A stretch of DNA of 20,315 nt. Source: SZUA-217 sp964194555. GTDB lineage: Bacteria; Actinomycetota; Acidimicrobiia; Spongiisociales; ZC4RG35. The notes beneath the pieces are model-generated. The model saw only the letters and a list, made by a program, of their open reading frames with translations, was not told the origin of the DNA and made no database searches. The stretch covers positions 1-20,315 of the forward strand of contig CAXMMT010000048.1 of NCBI GenBank assembly GCA_964194555.1, written 5' to 3'. The translations under genes were made by a program, and so were the position numbers. This document shows, piece after piece, positions 6,450-13,532 of the stretch (its first letter is position 1; each line of letters opens with the position of its first letter).

Positions 6450-7667
6450 ATGACCCTTCGTGCTGTACTGCCGCTTGCGTTTGTCCTGGCTCTGGCGGCA
6501 TGCACCGGGGAGAGTGCCGTCACCACGACTGAAAGTCCTCCCGGCACCGAAGGCAGCGAGCACCCGGCGGCGCCGGGGCTCGGACCCGGCGAGCTGGTGA
6601 TCCTCGACGGGAATGGCGATGTTGTGATCATGAATCCTGACGGGACCGATAGCCGGGCGATCACAACCGACGCGGGAGATGACGCCGTCTACTTTCAGCC
6701 GATTTGGTCACCAGACTCGACACATATCGCCTGGGGTCAGATCGCTACCGACGGCTTCGGCGTTGGCTACCGCGGGATGGAGGAGGATGACCCCACGGTT
6801 GTTCCGATGGTTGACCTTCCCTTCTATCTGTACTGGGCCTTCGACGGAGAGAGCATTGGCGTACTGCACAACGGCGCCGCAGGACTAGATCTCGAGTTGG
6901 TCGAAGTCGCCAGCGGCACATCGTCCATCCTGGATAGCGGTACCCCCTTCTACTTCTCGTGGAATCCGACGGGGGACGGGATGGTGATCCACGTCGGTCC
7001 CGACCGATTCGAGATGATCACCGCCGACGGCGATCGGTACCTCGGGGGTTCGACAAGCGCCGATTACTACGTTCCCCAGTGGACCGATAACGGCATCGTC
7101 CATGTCGATGGGGCTGCGCTGGTCGTTCAATCCCCGGAAGGTGCTCGCCGTGAGGTGGTGCGGGTGAACGGGTTCACAGCTTTTGTCGTCAATCCTCGAG
7201 GCACACGAGTCGCAGTTCAGTCGATCAGAACTGAGGAGGCCATTGCATTCCAGAACGTTGAGATCGAGACCGTTCCCTCGAATCGTTTGGCGGTTGTCGA
7301 CATCGAGACCGGAGAGTTCGAGGTGGTCAATGAGGCTCCGGCCCTGGCATTCTTTTGGAGCCCCAGTGGAGAGTCGTTGCTGATCTTTGCTCCGGCGTCT
7401 CCGGGTGACGGTCTGGTGGCCCTGGTCTGGACACCCGGTACCGGTATGAGGGAATACGGAAACTTTGTTCCCTCCGAGCCGGTGGCGAGGGACCTGCTGC
7501 CCTTCTTTCCGCAGTACGCCCAGTCGATGAGCTTCTGGTCACCCGACTCGGCGGCGTTTGCCTACCCCAGCGTCGTTGACGGCACCTCCTCGATCTGGGT
7601 GCAGCAACTCGATCAGACCACACCAGAACGTGTCTCGCAGGGCAGTTGGGTCTCGTGGTCGCGCTGA
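6450..7667 (+). CDS. Secreted lipoprotein with TolB-like (PD40) beta-propeller repeats
   Basis: This is a 405-residue protein. The N-terminus is a lipoprotein signal, hydrophobic with lipobox LAAC (C18 lipidated), followed by a Thr/Ser/Pro-rich linker. The rest is a beta-propeller built from PD40/TolB-type blades. Visible blade motifs are PIWSPDSTHIAWG, FSWNPTGDGMVI, VVNPRGTRVAVQS, FFWSPSGESLLIF and SFWSPDSAAFAYP. Such propellers bind proteins or ligands at the outer face of the membrane. No catalytic residue is apparent and the substrate is unknown. It converges on an S9 peptidase whose N-terminal half is the same kind of propeller, but the two are on opposite strands and need not work together. 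Confidence 0.85.
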   Translation: MTLRAVLPLAFVLALAACTGESAVTTTESPPGTEGSEHPAAPGLGPGELVILDGNGDVVIMNPDGTDSRAITTDAGDDAVYFQPIWSPDSTHIAWGQIATDGFGVGYRGMEEDDPTVVPMVDLPFYLYWAFDGESIGVLHNGAAGLDLELVEVASGTSSILDSGTPFYFSWNPTGDGMVIHVGPDRFEMITADGDRYLGGSTSADYYVPQWTDNGIVHVDGAALVVQSPEGARREVVRVNGFTAFVVNPRGTRVAVQSIRTEEAIAFQNVEIETVPSNRLAVVDIETGEFEVVNEAPALAFFWSPSGESLLIFAPASPGDGLVALVWTPGTGMREYGNFVPSEPVARDLLPFFPQYAQSMSFWSPDSAAFAYPSVVDGTSSIWVQQLDQTTPERVSQGSWVSWSR

Positions 7668-7702
7668 CAACGATGCTGTTGGTGAGGTAGCTGCTCTTCT
7701 CA

Positions 7703-9592
7703 TCAAGGAGTCAGGTAGCGGCCGTGCCAGTCCAACACGGCGTCGAATCTCTCCTTGCGATGGAGTGGGCTTCCACCTCGGCTCAGCTCGTGTCCCTCGC
7801 CGGGGAATCGGAGCATCTCGGTCGTGGTGCCGTTGCGCAACAGTGCCATGAAGTACTGCTCGGCTTGCTCTATCGGACAGCGAAAGTCGTCCTCGGAGTG
7901 GAGGATCAGAGTCGGAGTGGTCACATTCTCGGCCAGCGCCAAGGGTCCGAGCTCCCACCAGGCTTCCCATCCTTCGGGATACTTTGCTCCCGTGTAATTC
8001 TCGGGAAACACCCCGCCGATGTCCGAGGTGCCGGCAAAACTGGTCCACGAGATCAGCGCTCGCTCCACCACCGCCGATCTCCATCGGTCCTCCTGACCGA
8101 TGATCCACGCCGTCATGAACCCTCCATAGGAGCCACCCATCAACCCCATCCGCTCCGAGTCCAGTCTCGGGAATCTCTCGAGGGAGGCTTTCGTAGCCGC
8201 CCTGATGTCTTCGATGTCGACGTTGCCCCAGCCCTCTCCGACAACGGCACGGGCGAAATCGCGGCCCCGGCCCGAGGAGCCACGAGGATTCGTCGCGACT
8301 ACCCCGTAACCCGCTCCGGCGTAAACCTGGAACTCGTCGAAGAAGCCGAACCCGTACTGCGAAGCCGGCCCCCCATGAATGTTCAACAGCAGCGGCACCG
8401 AATCGTTGCCGTCGGGAAGATAAACCCATACGTCGATCTCACCGTCACCGGATGGGATCCGGAAGTGCTCCGGCTCGATGAGTCCCAGATCCATGCTGTT
8501 GAGACTCGTCAGTTGTTGCTCGGCCCCATCGAGAGCCGAGTAAAGCTCGCCTGGTAAATCCCATTTCGAGGCGGTGAAGACCACACGCCTGTCGCGAGTG
8601 TCGAATCCGGTGACGATCCGTTGCCCATCAACAACCGTCTCGATGGTGCCGTCGGACGACACCTCGATCACCCCGAACGTCCCCGAGTCCTCCAGACCGA
8701 TGACTGCGTTGTCCTCATCCCAGACGACTGCAGCCGGGCCCGCAGCCGGTGAAACCGAGCCTCGATCAAGATGCCCGGTCAGGGCGGTGAGAGATCCGTC
8801 GGGCTCTCGACGATAGAGGTAGGCATCGACCGGATAGGCAGTTTCGACGTTGCCGAGCAGGTGAAGAGCCCCGTCGGGTCGATACGACACGGAGTGCCAG
8901 ATGCCCCTGGCGGCGGCTCTCGAAATCTCGCCGCTCTCGACGTCGAGTTCGAAGACGTCGTTGCCCGAAACCAGACCCCTCCCCGGATCGTGATCGGTGA
9001 TGAAGGCCACCACGCGTCCGTCAGGCGACCAGGCCGGGAATTCCTCGTCGTGATTACCCGGGGTGAGGCACCGCGGCTCCAATTCGCCAACCGGGTCGAC
9101 AATCCAGAGGTGACGTCGTCGGTCGTGGGTCGAGCCACGACCATCGAAGCGATAAGGGACTGAAGTAATCCGGCGTGGTCGTCGGTCCTGTTCCTCTTCG
9201 TCCATATCGGACCACTCCTCGGTCGCGGTGATGGCAACGACCAGGAGCTTCGAACCGTCCGGTGACCACTCAACAGCCTCAACGCCGTGGTCAAAATCGG
9301 TGATGACCCTCACCTCGCCGCCGTCGAGTGGCATCACAGCCACCTGAGCCACGGAGTCATCCGTCTTGCGTATGAAGGCGAGGCTGGAGCTATCGGGTGA
9401 CCATCTCGGGGCCTTGTCACCGGGGCCATTGGTGATGACGCGGTCGCCAGCGTCATCAGCAAGCCAGATCCGACTGCCGTTGCGGTCCTCTTCGATATCC
9501 GGTGTCGACACCACGAACGCGATCCGGCTCCCGTCCGGTGAGAATCGGGGGTCGGAGGGGATTCTGAGATTTGTCAGGTCATCGGGTGTCAT
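7703..9592 (-). CDS. S9 family peptidase (prolyl oligopeptidase / acylaminoacyl-peptidase type)
   Basis: This 629-residue protein has an N-terminal beta-propeller with PD40-type blades (for example DPRFSPDGSRIAFVV, APRWSPDSSSLAFIR, AVEWSPDGSKLLVV, FPAWSPDGRVVAFIT). Its C-terminal alpha/beta-hydrolase domain has the family's GGSYGGF nucleophile elbow (S488), HSEDDFRCP (D569) and GEGHELS (H601). The Asn/Gly-rich oxyanion segment LLLNIHGGPASQYG lies about 85 residues before the Ser. There is no signal peptide, so it is likely a cytoplasmic peptidase acting on short peptides, with the propeller filtering substrates. Length is normal for the family. The ATG at 9592 has AAGGA 5 bases upstream. The gene is divergent from typA. 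Confidence 0.93.
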   Translation of the reverse strand: MTPDDLTNLRIPSDPRFSPDGSRIAFVVSTPDIEEDRNGSRIWLADDAGDRVITNGPGDKAPRWSPDSSSLAFIRKTDDSVAQVAVMPLDGGEVRVITDFDHGVEAVEWSPDGSKLLVVAITATEEWSDMDEEEQDRRPRRITSVPYRFDGRGSTHDRRRHLWIVDPVGELEPRCLTPGNHDEEFPAWSPDGRVVAFITDHDPGRGLVSGNDVFELDVESGEISRAAARGIWHSVSYRPDGALHLLGNVETAYPVDAYLYRREPDGSLTALTGHLDRGSVSPAAGPAAVVWDEDNAVIGLEDSGTFGVIEVSSDGTIETVVDGQRIVTGFDTRDRRVVFTASKWDLPGELYSALDGAEQQLTSLNSMDLGLIEPEHFRIPSGDGEIDVWVYLPDGNDSVPLLLNIHGGPASQYGFGFFDEFQVYAGAGYGVVATNPRGSSGRGRDFARAVVGEGWGNVDIEDIRAATKASLERFPRLDSERMGLMGGSYGGFMTAWIIGQEDRWRSAVVERALISWTSFAGTSDIGGVFPENYTGAKYPEGWEAWWELGPLALAENVTTPTLILHSEDDFRCPIEQAEQYFMALLRNGTTTEMLRFPGEGHELSRGGSPLHRKERFDAVLDWHGRYLTP

Positions 9593-9653
9593 CTGGTTCC
9601 TTGGTCGGAGGTGAACATAACTGGCAGCTTCAGGGCTTGGCCCTGGAGACCAG

Positions 9654-9659
9654 TACTCT
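9654..9659 (+). promoter_or_regulatory. Candidate -10 element of typA
   Basis: TACTCT lies 10 bases before the chosen ATG at 9670, giving at most a very short leader. No convincing -35 or Shine-Dalgarno is present. Confidence 0.3.
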
Positions 9660-9669
9660 TGTCGGTTCC

Positions 9670-11490
9670 ATGTCTGGAGCCCCTTTTCGCAACGTTGCTT
9701 TGGTCGCGCACGTCGACCACGGCAAGACCACTCTCGTCGACGCCATGCTCGGCGCTACCGGAGTGTTCTCGTCCCACGAAGTCCGTGTCGACAGAGTGAT
9801 GGACTCCGACGATCAGGAGCGGGAGCGGGGCATCACGATCTTTGCCAAGGCGGCTTCCGTCGAGTGGAAAGGAACCAAGATCAACCTGGTCGACACACCG
9901 GGTCACGCCGACTTCGCCGGTGAGGTCGAGCGGGCGTTGGCGCTGGTGGACGGGGTGCTTCTTCTGGTCGACGCGGCAGAGGGGCCGATGCCCCAGACCA
10001 GATATGTCCTTTCAAAGGCACTGGCCCTTCACCTGCCTGCAGTCGTCGTCATCAACAAGGTGGACCGCCCCGACGCCAGGATCGCTCAAGTGGTCGATGA
10101 GGTCTATCAGTTGTTCTTCGATCTCGATGCGTCAGATGAGCACATCGAGTTCGAGGTCATCTCCAGTGTGGCTCGTCACGGGAGGGCGATGTCGGGTATC
10201 GGCATACCCGATGACGACGCTGATCTCGGTCCGCTGCTCGATGCCATCGTCGACACGATTCCTGGTCCTTCCGGTGATCCGGATGCTCCTCTCCAGGCAC
10301 TGGTCACCAACCTGGACGCATCCGACTACCTGGGTCGTCTGGCGATCGGCCGCGTCGTGGAGGGCACGCTCCGGGGCGGAGAACGGGTTGCCCTGTTTCA
10401 CTCCAACGTCGAGGAGCCTCCGCTGCGGCGGCGTCTCACCCAGCTGATGGGATTTGTGGGATTGGACCGGGCTGACGTCGAGGAGAGAGTGGCCGGCGAT
10501 CTCTTCATCGTCGCCGGGTTCCCCGAAGTGGAGATCGGTGACACCCTCGCCGACCCCTCGGACCCTCAACCCCTGCCAAGGCTACAGGTCGATGAGCCGG
10601 TGCTCCGGATGACATTCGGCGTCAACACCTCACCCTTGTCGGGGCGATCGGGCAAGCTGCTGACATCACGTCAGATTCGGGATCGACTGGAGCGCGAGGT
10701 TCTCGGCAACGTGTCTATCCGCATCGGGAACACAGCGTCACCCGAGGTGATCGAGGTGGCCGGTCGGGGTGAGCTCCAGCTAGCCGTTCTGATCGAGACC
10801 ATGCGCCGGGAGGGCTACGAGATCCAGGTGAGCCGACCGCAGGTGATCATCCGCGAGGTCGATGGCAAACCGCACGAACCACTGGAGCGCGCCGTGGTCG
10901 ACGTGCCAGATGAGCATGTCGGCACGGTCACTCAGGCCATAGCCCCCCGCAAGGGCAAGGTCACCGATCTCAGGCTGGGGGACACCGGGAGAACCGTGGT
11001 GACGCTGGAAGCCCCTTCACGAGGTTTGCTCGGTTTTCGATCGTTGTTGATGACCGCCACCAGGGGCACCGCCCTCGTGCATCAGCACCAGGCCGGGTGG
11101 ATTCCTTGGGTGGGGGAGCTGCCCCATCGTGTCGGTGGCGCCATGATGTCAGACCGCCTCGGATCGGCAACCGGATTCGCTCTCGACAACCTTCAGAAGC
11201 GGGGTGAGCTCTTCATCGAGCCCGGCTCCGAGCTGTACGAGGGGATGATCATCGGCGAGGCCTCCCGACCCGAGGAGATGGTGGTAAACGCGACCAAGGC
11301 CAAACAGCTCACCAACATTCGAACTCACGCCTCCGACGAGGCAATCAAGCTGAAGCCGGCACGCAAACTGACTTTGGAACTTGCGATGGAATGGATTGCA
11401 GACGACGAGCTGGTCGAGGTCACGCCAGACGCCATCCGCGTGAGAAAGCGCTATCTCGCCGAGGGCGAACGACGAAGACACAAGAAGTAG
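9670..11490 (+). CDS. typA: Translational GTPase TypA/BipA
   Basis: This 606-residue ribosome-associated GTPase is involved in 50S assembly and in growth under stress and cold. GTPase motifs are all present: G1 AHVDHGKT (13-20), G2 RGIT (53-56), G3 DTPGHADF (75-82) and G4 NKVD (129-132). They are followed by domain II, the EF-G III/V-like domains and the BipA-specific C-terminal domain, which includes GELFIEPGSELYEGMIIGEA and the segment around NATKAKQLTNIRT near the end. The frame is open upstream to a GTG at 9571, but that would overlap the divergent S9 gene and add non-conserved residues. The ATG at 9670, just before FRNVALVAHVDHGKT, matches family N-termini. Length is normal and the gene is monocistronic. 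Confidence 0.96.
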   Translation: MSGAPFRNVALVAHVDHGKTTLVDAMLGATGVFSSHEVRVDRVMDSDDQERERGITIFAKAASVEWKGTKINLVDTPGHADFAGEVERALALVDGVLLLVDAAEGPMPQTRYVLSKALALHLPAVVVINKVDRPDARIAQVVDEVYQLFFDLDASDEHIEFEVISSVARHGRAMSGIGIPDDDADLGPLLDAIVDTIPGPSGDPDAPLQALVTNLDASDYLGRLAIGRVVEGTLRGGERVALFHSNVEEPPLRRRLTQLMGFVGLDRADVEERVAGDLFIVAGFPEVEIGDTLADPSDPQPLPRLQVDEPVLRMTFGVNTSPLSGRSGKLLTSRQIRDRLEREVLGNVSIRIGNTASPEVIEVAGRGELQLAVLIETMRREGYEIQVSRPQVIIREVDGKPHEPLERAVVDVPDEHVGTVTQAIAPRKGKVTDLRLGDTGRTVVTLEAPSRGLLGFRSLLMTATRGTALVHQHQAGWIPWVGELPHRVGGAMMSDRLGSATGFALDNLQKRGELFIEPGSELYEGMIIGEASRPEEMVVNATKAKQLTNIRTHASDEAIKLKPARKLTLELAMEWIADDELVEVTPDAIRVRKRYLAEGERRRHKK

Positions 11491-11556
11491 TCGTCAGGGT
11501 TGCGCGTGGACAGGTTGGGCGTGGGGCCGACCTCTTGCACACGCAAGACGCAATCA

Positions 11557-11570
11557 CGATCGAGCGATCG
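11557..11570. repeat. CGATCG-AG-CGATCG inverted/direct repeat
   Basis: Two copies of the self-complementary hexamer CGATCG are separated by AG. It is too tightly spaced to fold as a hairpin. It could be a DNA-binding site or chance. Confidence 0.4.
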
Positions 11571-11608
11571 CTATTCGAACTCCGGATGAAAGAGGTGCGA
11601 CTGGCCGT

Positions 11609-11626
11609 TTCGTAGGTATCTACGAA
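11609..11626. promoter_or_regulatory. Palindromic operator candidate upstream of pirin
   Basis: TTCGTAG-GTAT-CTACGAA: two perfect 7-base arms around a 4-base centre, ending 27 bases before the -35 of the pirin promoter. Size and symmetry suit a dimeric HTH regulator; the regulator is unknown. Confidence 0.5.
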
Positions 11627-11653
11627 CTGCGAATAACTGACCTTCGACGACGG

Positions 11654-11681
11654 TTGTCAGGTTTGCTCCCTCAGATACACT
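11654..11681 (+). promoter_or_regulatory. Pirin gene promoter (-35/-10)
   Basis: TTGTCA (11654-11659), 16-base spacer, TACACT (11676-11681). Unlike many neighbours, the gene also has a Shine-Dalgarno (GGAGG at 11689-11693, 10 bases before the ATG), so the leader is short but not absent. Confidence 0.5.
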
Positions 11682-11703
11682 TACAGATGGAGGCCCTGAC
11701 CGA

Positions 11704-12717
11704 ATGAGCGCAGTTCTCGATCTAGTCGAACTCGGATTCCCCTGGGAGGGGATCGACCCTTTCATCTTCACTGTTCATCACGTCGACTACTACCCGAAAG
11801 GCAACGATGCACTCGGCCCCGACGAGTCACTGTTGGGTCGCAACCTCGGCTCCGACTTCTCCTATCAGAAGGGCTGGAGCATGTATCACGGGGTGGCCGT
11901 TCCCGGATTTCCCCAGCATCCTCATCGTGGTTTCGAGACGGTCACCGTTGTCAGACGAGGTTATGTGGACCATTCCGATTCGCTTGGCGCCACGGCACGT
12001 TACGGCGAAGGCGATGTGCAATGGCTGACCACGGGAAGCGGGATCATGCACTCCGAGATGTTCCCTCTCCTCGAAGAAGACCGTCCCAACCCGATGGAGA
12101 TGTTTCAGATCTGGCTCAACCTTCCACCCGAGTCGAAAATGGTCCCTGCCTACTTCGGGATGTTGTGGAGCGAGTCGATCCCCACCATCATACCGGCCGA
12201 CGGTGTGTCGATAGATCTGATCGCCGGCTCGATGGGGGAGCACATACCACCATCGCCGCCTCCCGATTCGTGGGCGTCCCAATCGAACTCGGATCTCGCC
12301 ATCTGGCTCATCCGTCTTGATCCCGGCGCCTCGTGGGTGCTGCCACCCACCTCGGAGGGCGTCAACCGGATGTTGCACTGTTTCCTTGGGGATGAGGTCA
12401 AAGTCGACGACACGTCGGTCGCGTCGAAGGTCGGTGTCAGACTCGACCCGACCCGAAGTGTCACCCTCGTGAACCGTGGTGAGCCCGCGGAGTTCCTCCT
12501 ACTCCAGGGCAGACCGATTGGTGCACCCGTCTACCAACTCGGGCCGTTCGTCATGAACACGCCTGAAGAGTTGCAAACCGCCGTTGATGACTATCGGCGC
12601 ACCCAATTCGGTGGCTGGCCGTGGGACAGGTCAGACCCGGTGCACGCCCGGACCGATGGTCGATTTGCCCTCCATGCCGATGGCACCATCGAGCATCGGG
12701 ACCGTCAGTCGGTCTAG
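11704..12717 (+). CDS. Pirin family protein
   Basis: This is a 337-residue bicupin of the pirin family. The N-terminal cupin has the signature FPQHPHRGFETVTVV and later GDVQWLTTGSGIMHSEMF. The metal ligands of pirin (His, His, His, Glu) map to H72, H74, H116 and E118, so the iron site is intact. Some bacterial pirins have quercetin dioxygenase activity and others act as redox-sensing co-regulators; the sequence does not choose between these. The protein is longer than the usual 230-300 residues, with extra length after the first cupin and at the C-terminus. The ATG at 11704 is supported by GGAGG. A palindrome upstream suggests a dedicated regulator. The stop shares CTAG with the convergent small gene. 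Confidence 0.92.
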   Translation: MSAVLDLVELGFPWEGIDPFIFTVHHVDYYPKGNDALGPDESLLGRNLGSDFSYQKGWSMYHGVAVPGFPQHPHRGFETVTVVRRGYVDHSDSLGATARYGEGDVQWLTTGSGIMHSEMFPLLEEDRPNPMEMFQIWLNLPPESKMVPAYFGMLWSESIPTIIPADGVSIDLIAGSMGEHIPPSPPPDSWASQSNSDLAIWLIRLDPGASWVLPPTSEGVNRMLHCFLGDEVKVDDTSVASKVGVRLDPTRSVTLVNRGEPAEFLLLQGRPIGAPVYQLGPFVMNTPEELQTAVDDYRRTQFGGWPWDRSDPVHARTDGRFALHADGTIEHRDRQSV

Positions 12718-12851
12718 TCCCCTGCCCGGCGGCGGGCCCGCGTCACCACCACCACGAAGACGATGAACGCCACGAGGCCCACAAGTTGTCTTGGGCTCAG
12801 AGCGATGACGAGACCATCTGAAGCGGTCTCGGTGTTCTCTGACCCGGTCAT
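12714..12851 (-). CDS. 45-residue single-pass membrane protein, unknown
   Basis: From ATG 12851 the frame encodes a polar N-tail, one hydrophobic helix (LVGLVAFIVFVVVVT) and a basic tail RARRRAGD. The charge layout predicts an outside N-terminus and an inside C-terminus. Support for a real gene comes from a leaderless promoter pattern (TAGAGT, 7 bases, ATG) and from a stop that exactly abuts the convergent pirin stop in a shared CTAG. It is divergent from the VOC gene, with 49 bases between starts. The family is not recognised. It could be a small membrane-complex subunit or a stress peptide, but neither is shown. Confidence 0.55.
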   Translation of the reverse strand: MTGSENTETASDGLVIALSPRQLVGLVAFIVFVVVVTRARRRAGD

Positions 12852-12858
12852 GGCGTCG

Positions 12859-12864
12859 ACTCTA
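12859..12864 (-). promoter_or_regulatory. -10 element of the 45-residue membrane protein gene
   Basis: TAGAGT on the minus strand lies 7 bases before ATG 12851, with no Shine-Dalgarno. Confidence 0.4.
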
Positions 12865-12900
12865 TCCTGGTCGGCAATCGTTATCGACTGAGGAGCAGTC

Positions 12901-13290
12901 TTGGAGATCAAAGGCATCATTTGGATCGGCTCGGCTACCGAGGACCTTGGGAAGACCTCCGGGTTCTTCTCCGACGTTCTTGGTATGGAGATCACCACCG
13001 AAGTGCCTGGTTTCGCCCGTCTTGCGGCTGCCAACGGCGACCTTCTCGAGATCTTCGGCCCCGACTCGGTGGAGCACAGCCATCTCGACACCGGCCCGGT
13101 TGCCGGATTCTGGGTCGACGACGTCAAGGGAGCGCGTGACGAGTTACTCGCTGCCGAAGTCGAGGGCGTTACCGAGTTGGAGAAGGGCAGGGACGGTCAT
13201 CGCTGGTTCTACTTCCGGGCCCCTGACGGGAACTTCTACGAGCTCTGTGAGCACCCTCGTCCACGCCCGGTAAAGGGGCAACCCGACTGA
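12901..13290 (+). CDS. VOC (glyoxalase/bleomycin-resistance fold) protein
   Basis: This 129-residue protein has a single VOC unit of two beta-alpha-beta-beta-beta modules. Visible family marks are IIWIGSATEDLGKTSGFFSD at the N-terminus, NGDLLEIFGP with a candidate metal-ligand Glu, TGPVAGFWVDDV in the middle, and FYFRAPDGNFYELCEH at the C-terminus. The family includes lyases, dioxygenases and antibiotic-binding proteins; the substrate cannot be told here. The TTG at 12901 is chosen because GGAG sits 5 bases upstream (gaGGAGcagtcTTG) and no better start lies in frame. It is probably monocistronic. Confidence 0.88.
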   Translation: MEIKGIIWIGSATEDLGKTSGFFSDVLGMEITTEVPGFARLAAANGDLLEIFGPDSVEHSHLDTGPVAGFWVDDVKGARDELLAAEVEGVTELEKGRDGHRWFYFRAPDGNFYELCEHPRPRPVKGQPD

Positions 13291-13316
13291 GCAGCGAAAA
13301 GAGACCCGTGCCGCTC

Positions 13317-13487
13317 TCAGCCGACACTGCGATATTTGAATAGCGCCTTGCGGGCTGCCCTTGCGACCGCCTTGCCCGGGTGTCCACTCCCGATAGCGGC
13401 AAGGACCTGCTCGGTTTCGGGTCGTTTCACCCGCCAGGTCGGGTTGAGCATCACCGCGAGGCCGTCGACGCCGGTGGCGGGTTCCGC
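13317..13487 (-). pseudogene. Orphan open frame, possible remnant following the cyclase-ATPase gene
   Basis: This frame lies directly downstream of the cyclase-ATPase gene and in the same reading frame. After that gene's TAG the frame continues for 14 codons, meets a TGA at 13488-13490, then is open for 56 residues to a TGA at 13317. From the only ATG (13451) it reads MLNPTWRVKRPETEQVLAAI and then GSGHPGKAVARAARKALFKY plus RSVG. The amphipathic, Ala/Arg-rich composition and GC-rich third positions look like real coding sequence. No Shine-Dalgarno or TAnnnT precedes the ATG. It may be a dead C-terminal extension, the tail of a lost gene or a tiny gene. The family is not recognised. Confidence 0.4.
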
Positions 13488-13532
13488 TCACGCGCTGAGA
13501 GCCGTATCCGGCCCCCACAACTCGATCACGGT

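Larger units (their letters stand above)
11491..11703. other. Intergenic region typA-pirin, no gene
   Basis: No coding sequence or RNA gene is recognised in these 213 bases. They hold a paired CGATCG-AG-CGATCG repeat at 11557-11570, an 18-base palindrome at 11609-11626 and a sigma70-like promoter for pirin. No intrinsic terminator with a U-tract follows typA. Confidence 0.6.

Noticed and set aside
7539..8429. 296-codon minus-strand frame inside the S9 peptidase region
   Set aside because: Arg/Gly-rich shadow of the S9 catalytic domain, which has an intact triad in the other frame.
9571..9669. Upstream GTG start for typA
   Set aside because: It would overlap the divergent S9 peptidase gene and add residues not found in the TypA family before the G1 motif.
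11557..11590. tRNA-like segment (ATTCGAACTCC resembling a T-loop)
   Set aside because: No acceptor stem, anticodon arm or D-arm can be paired around it.
13488..13490. In-frame TGA as a selenocysteine codon
   Set aside because: The preceding frame already has a TAG, the context is no known selenoprotein, and no SECIS-like hairpin was noticed.
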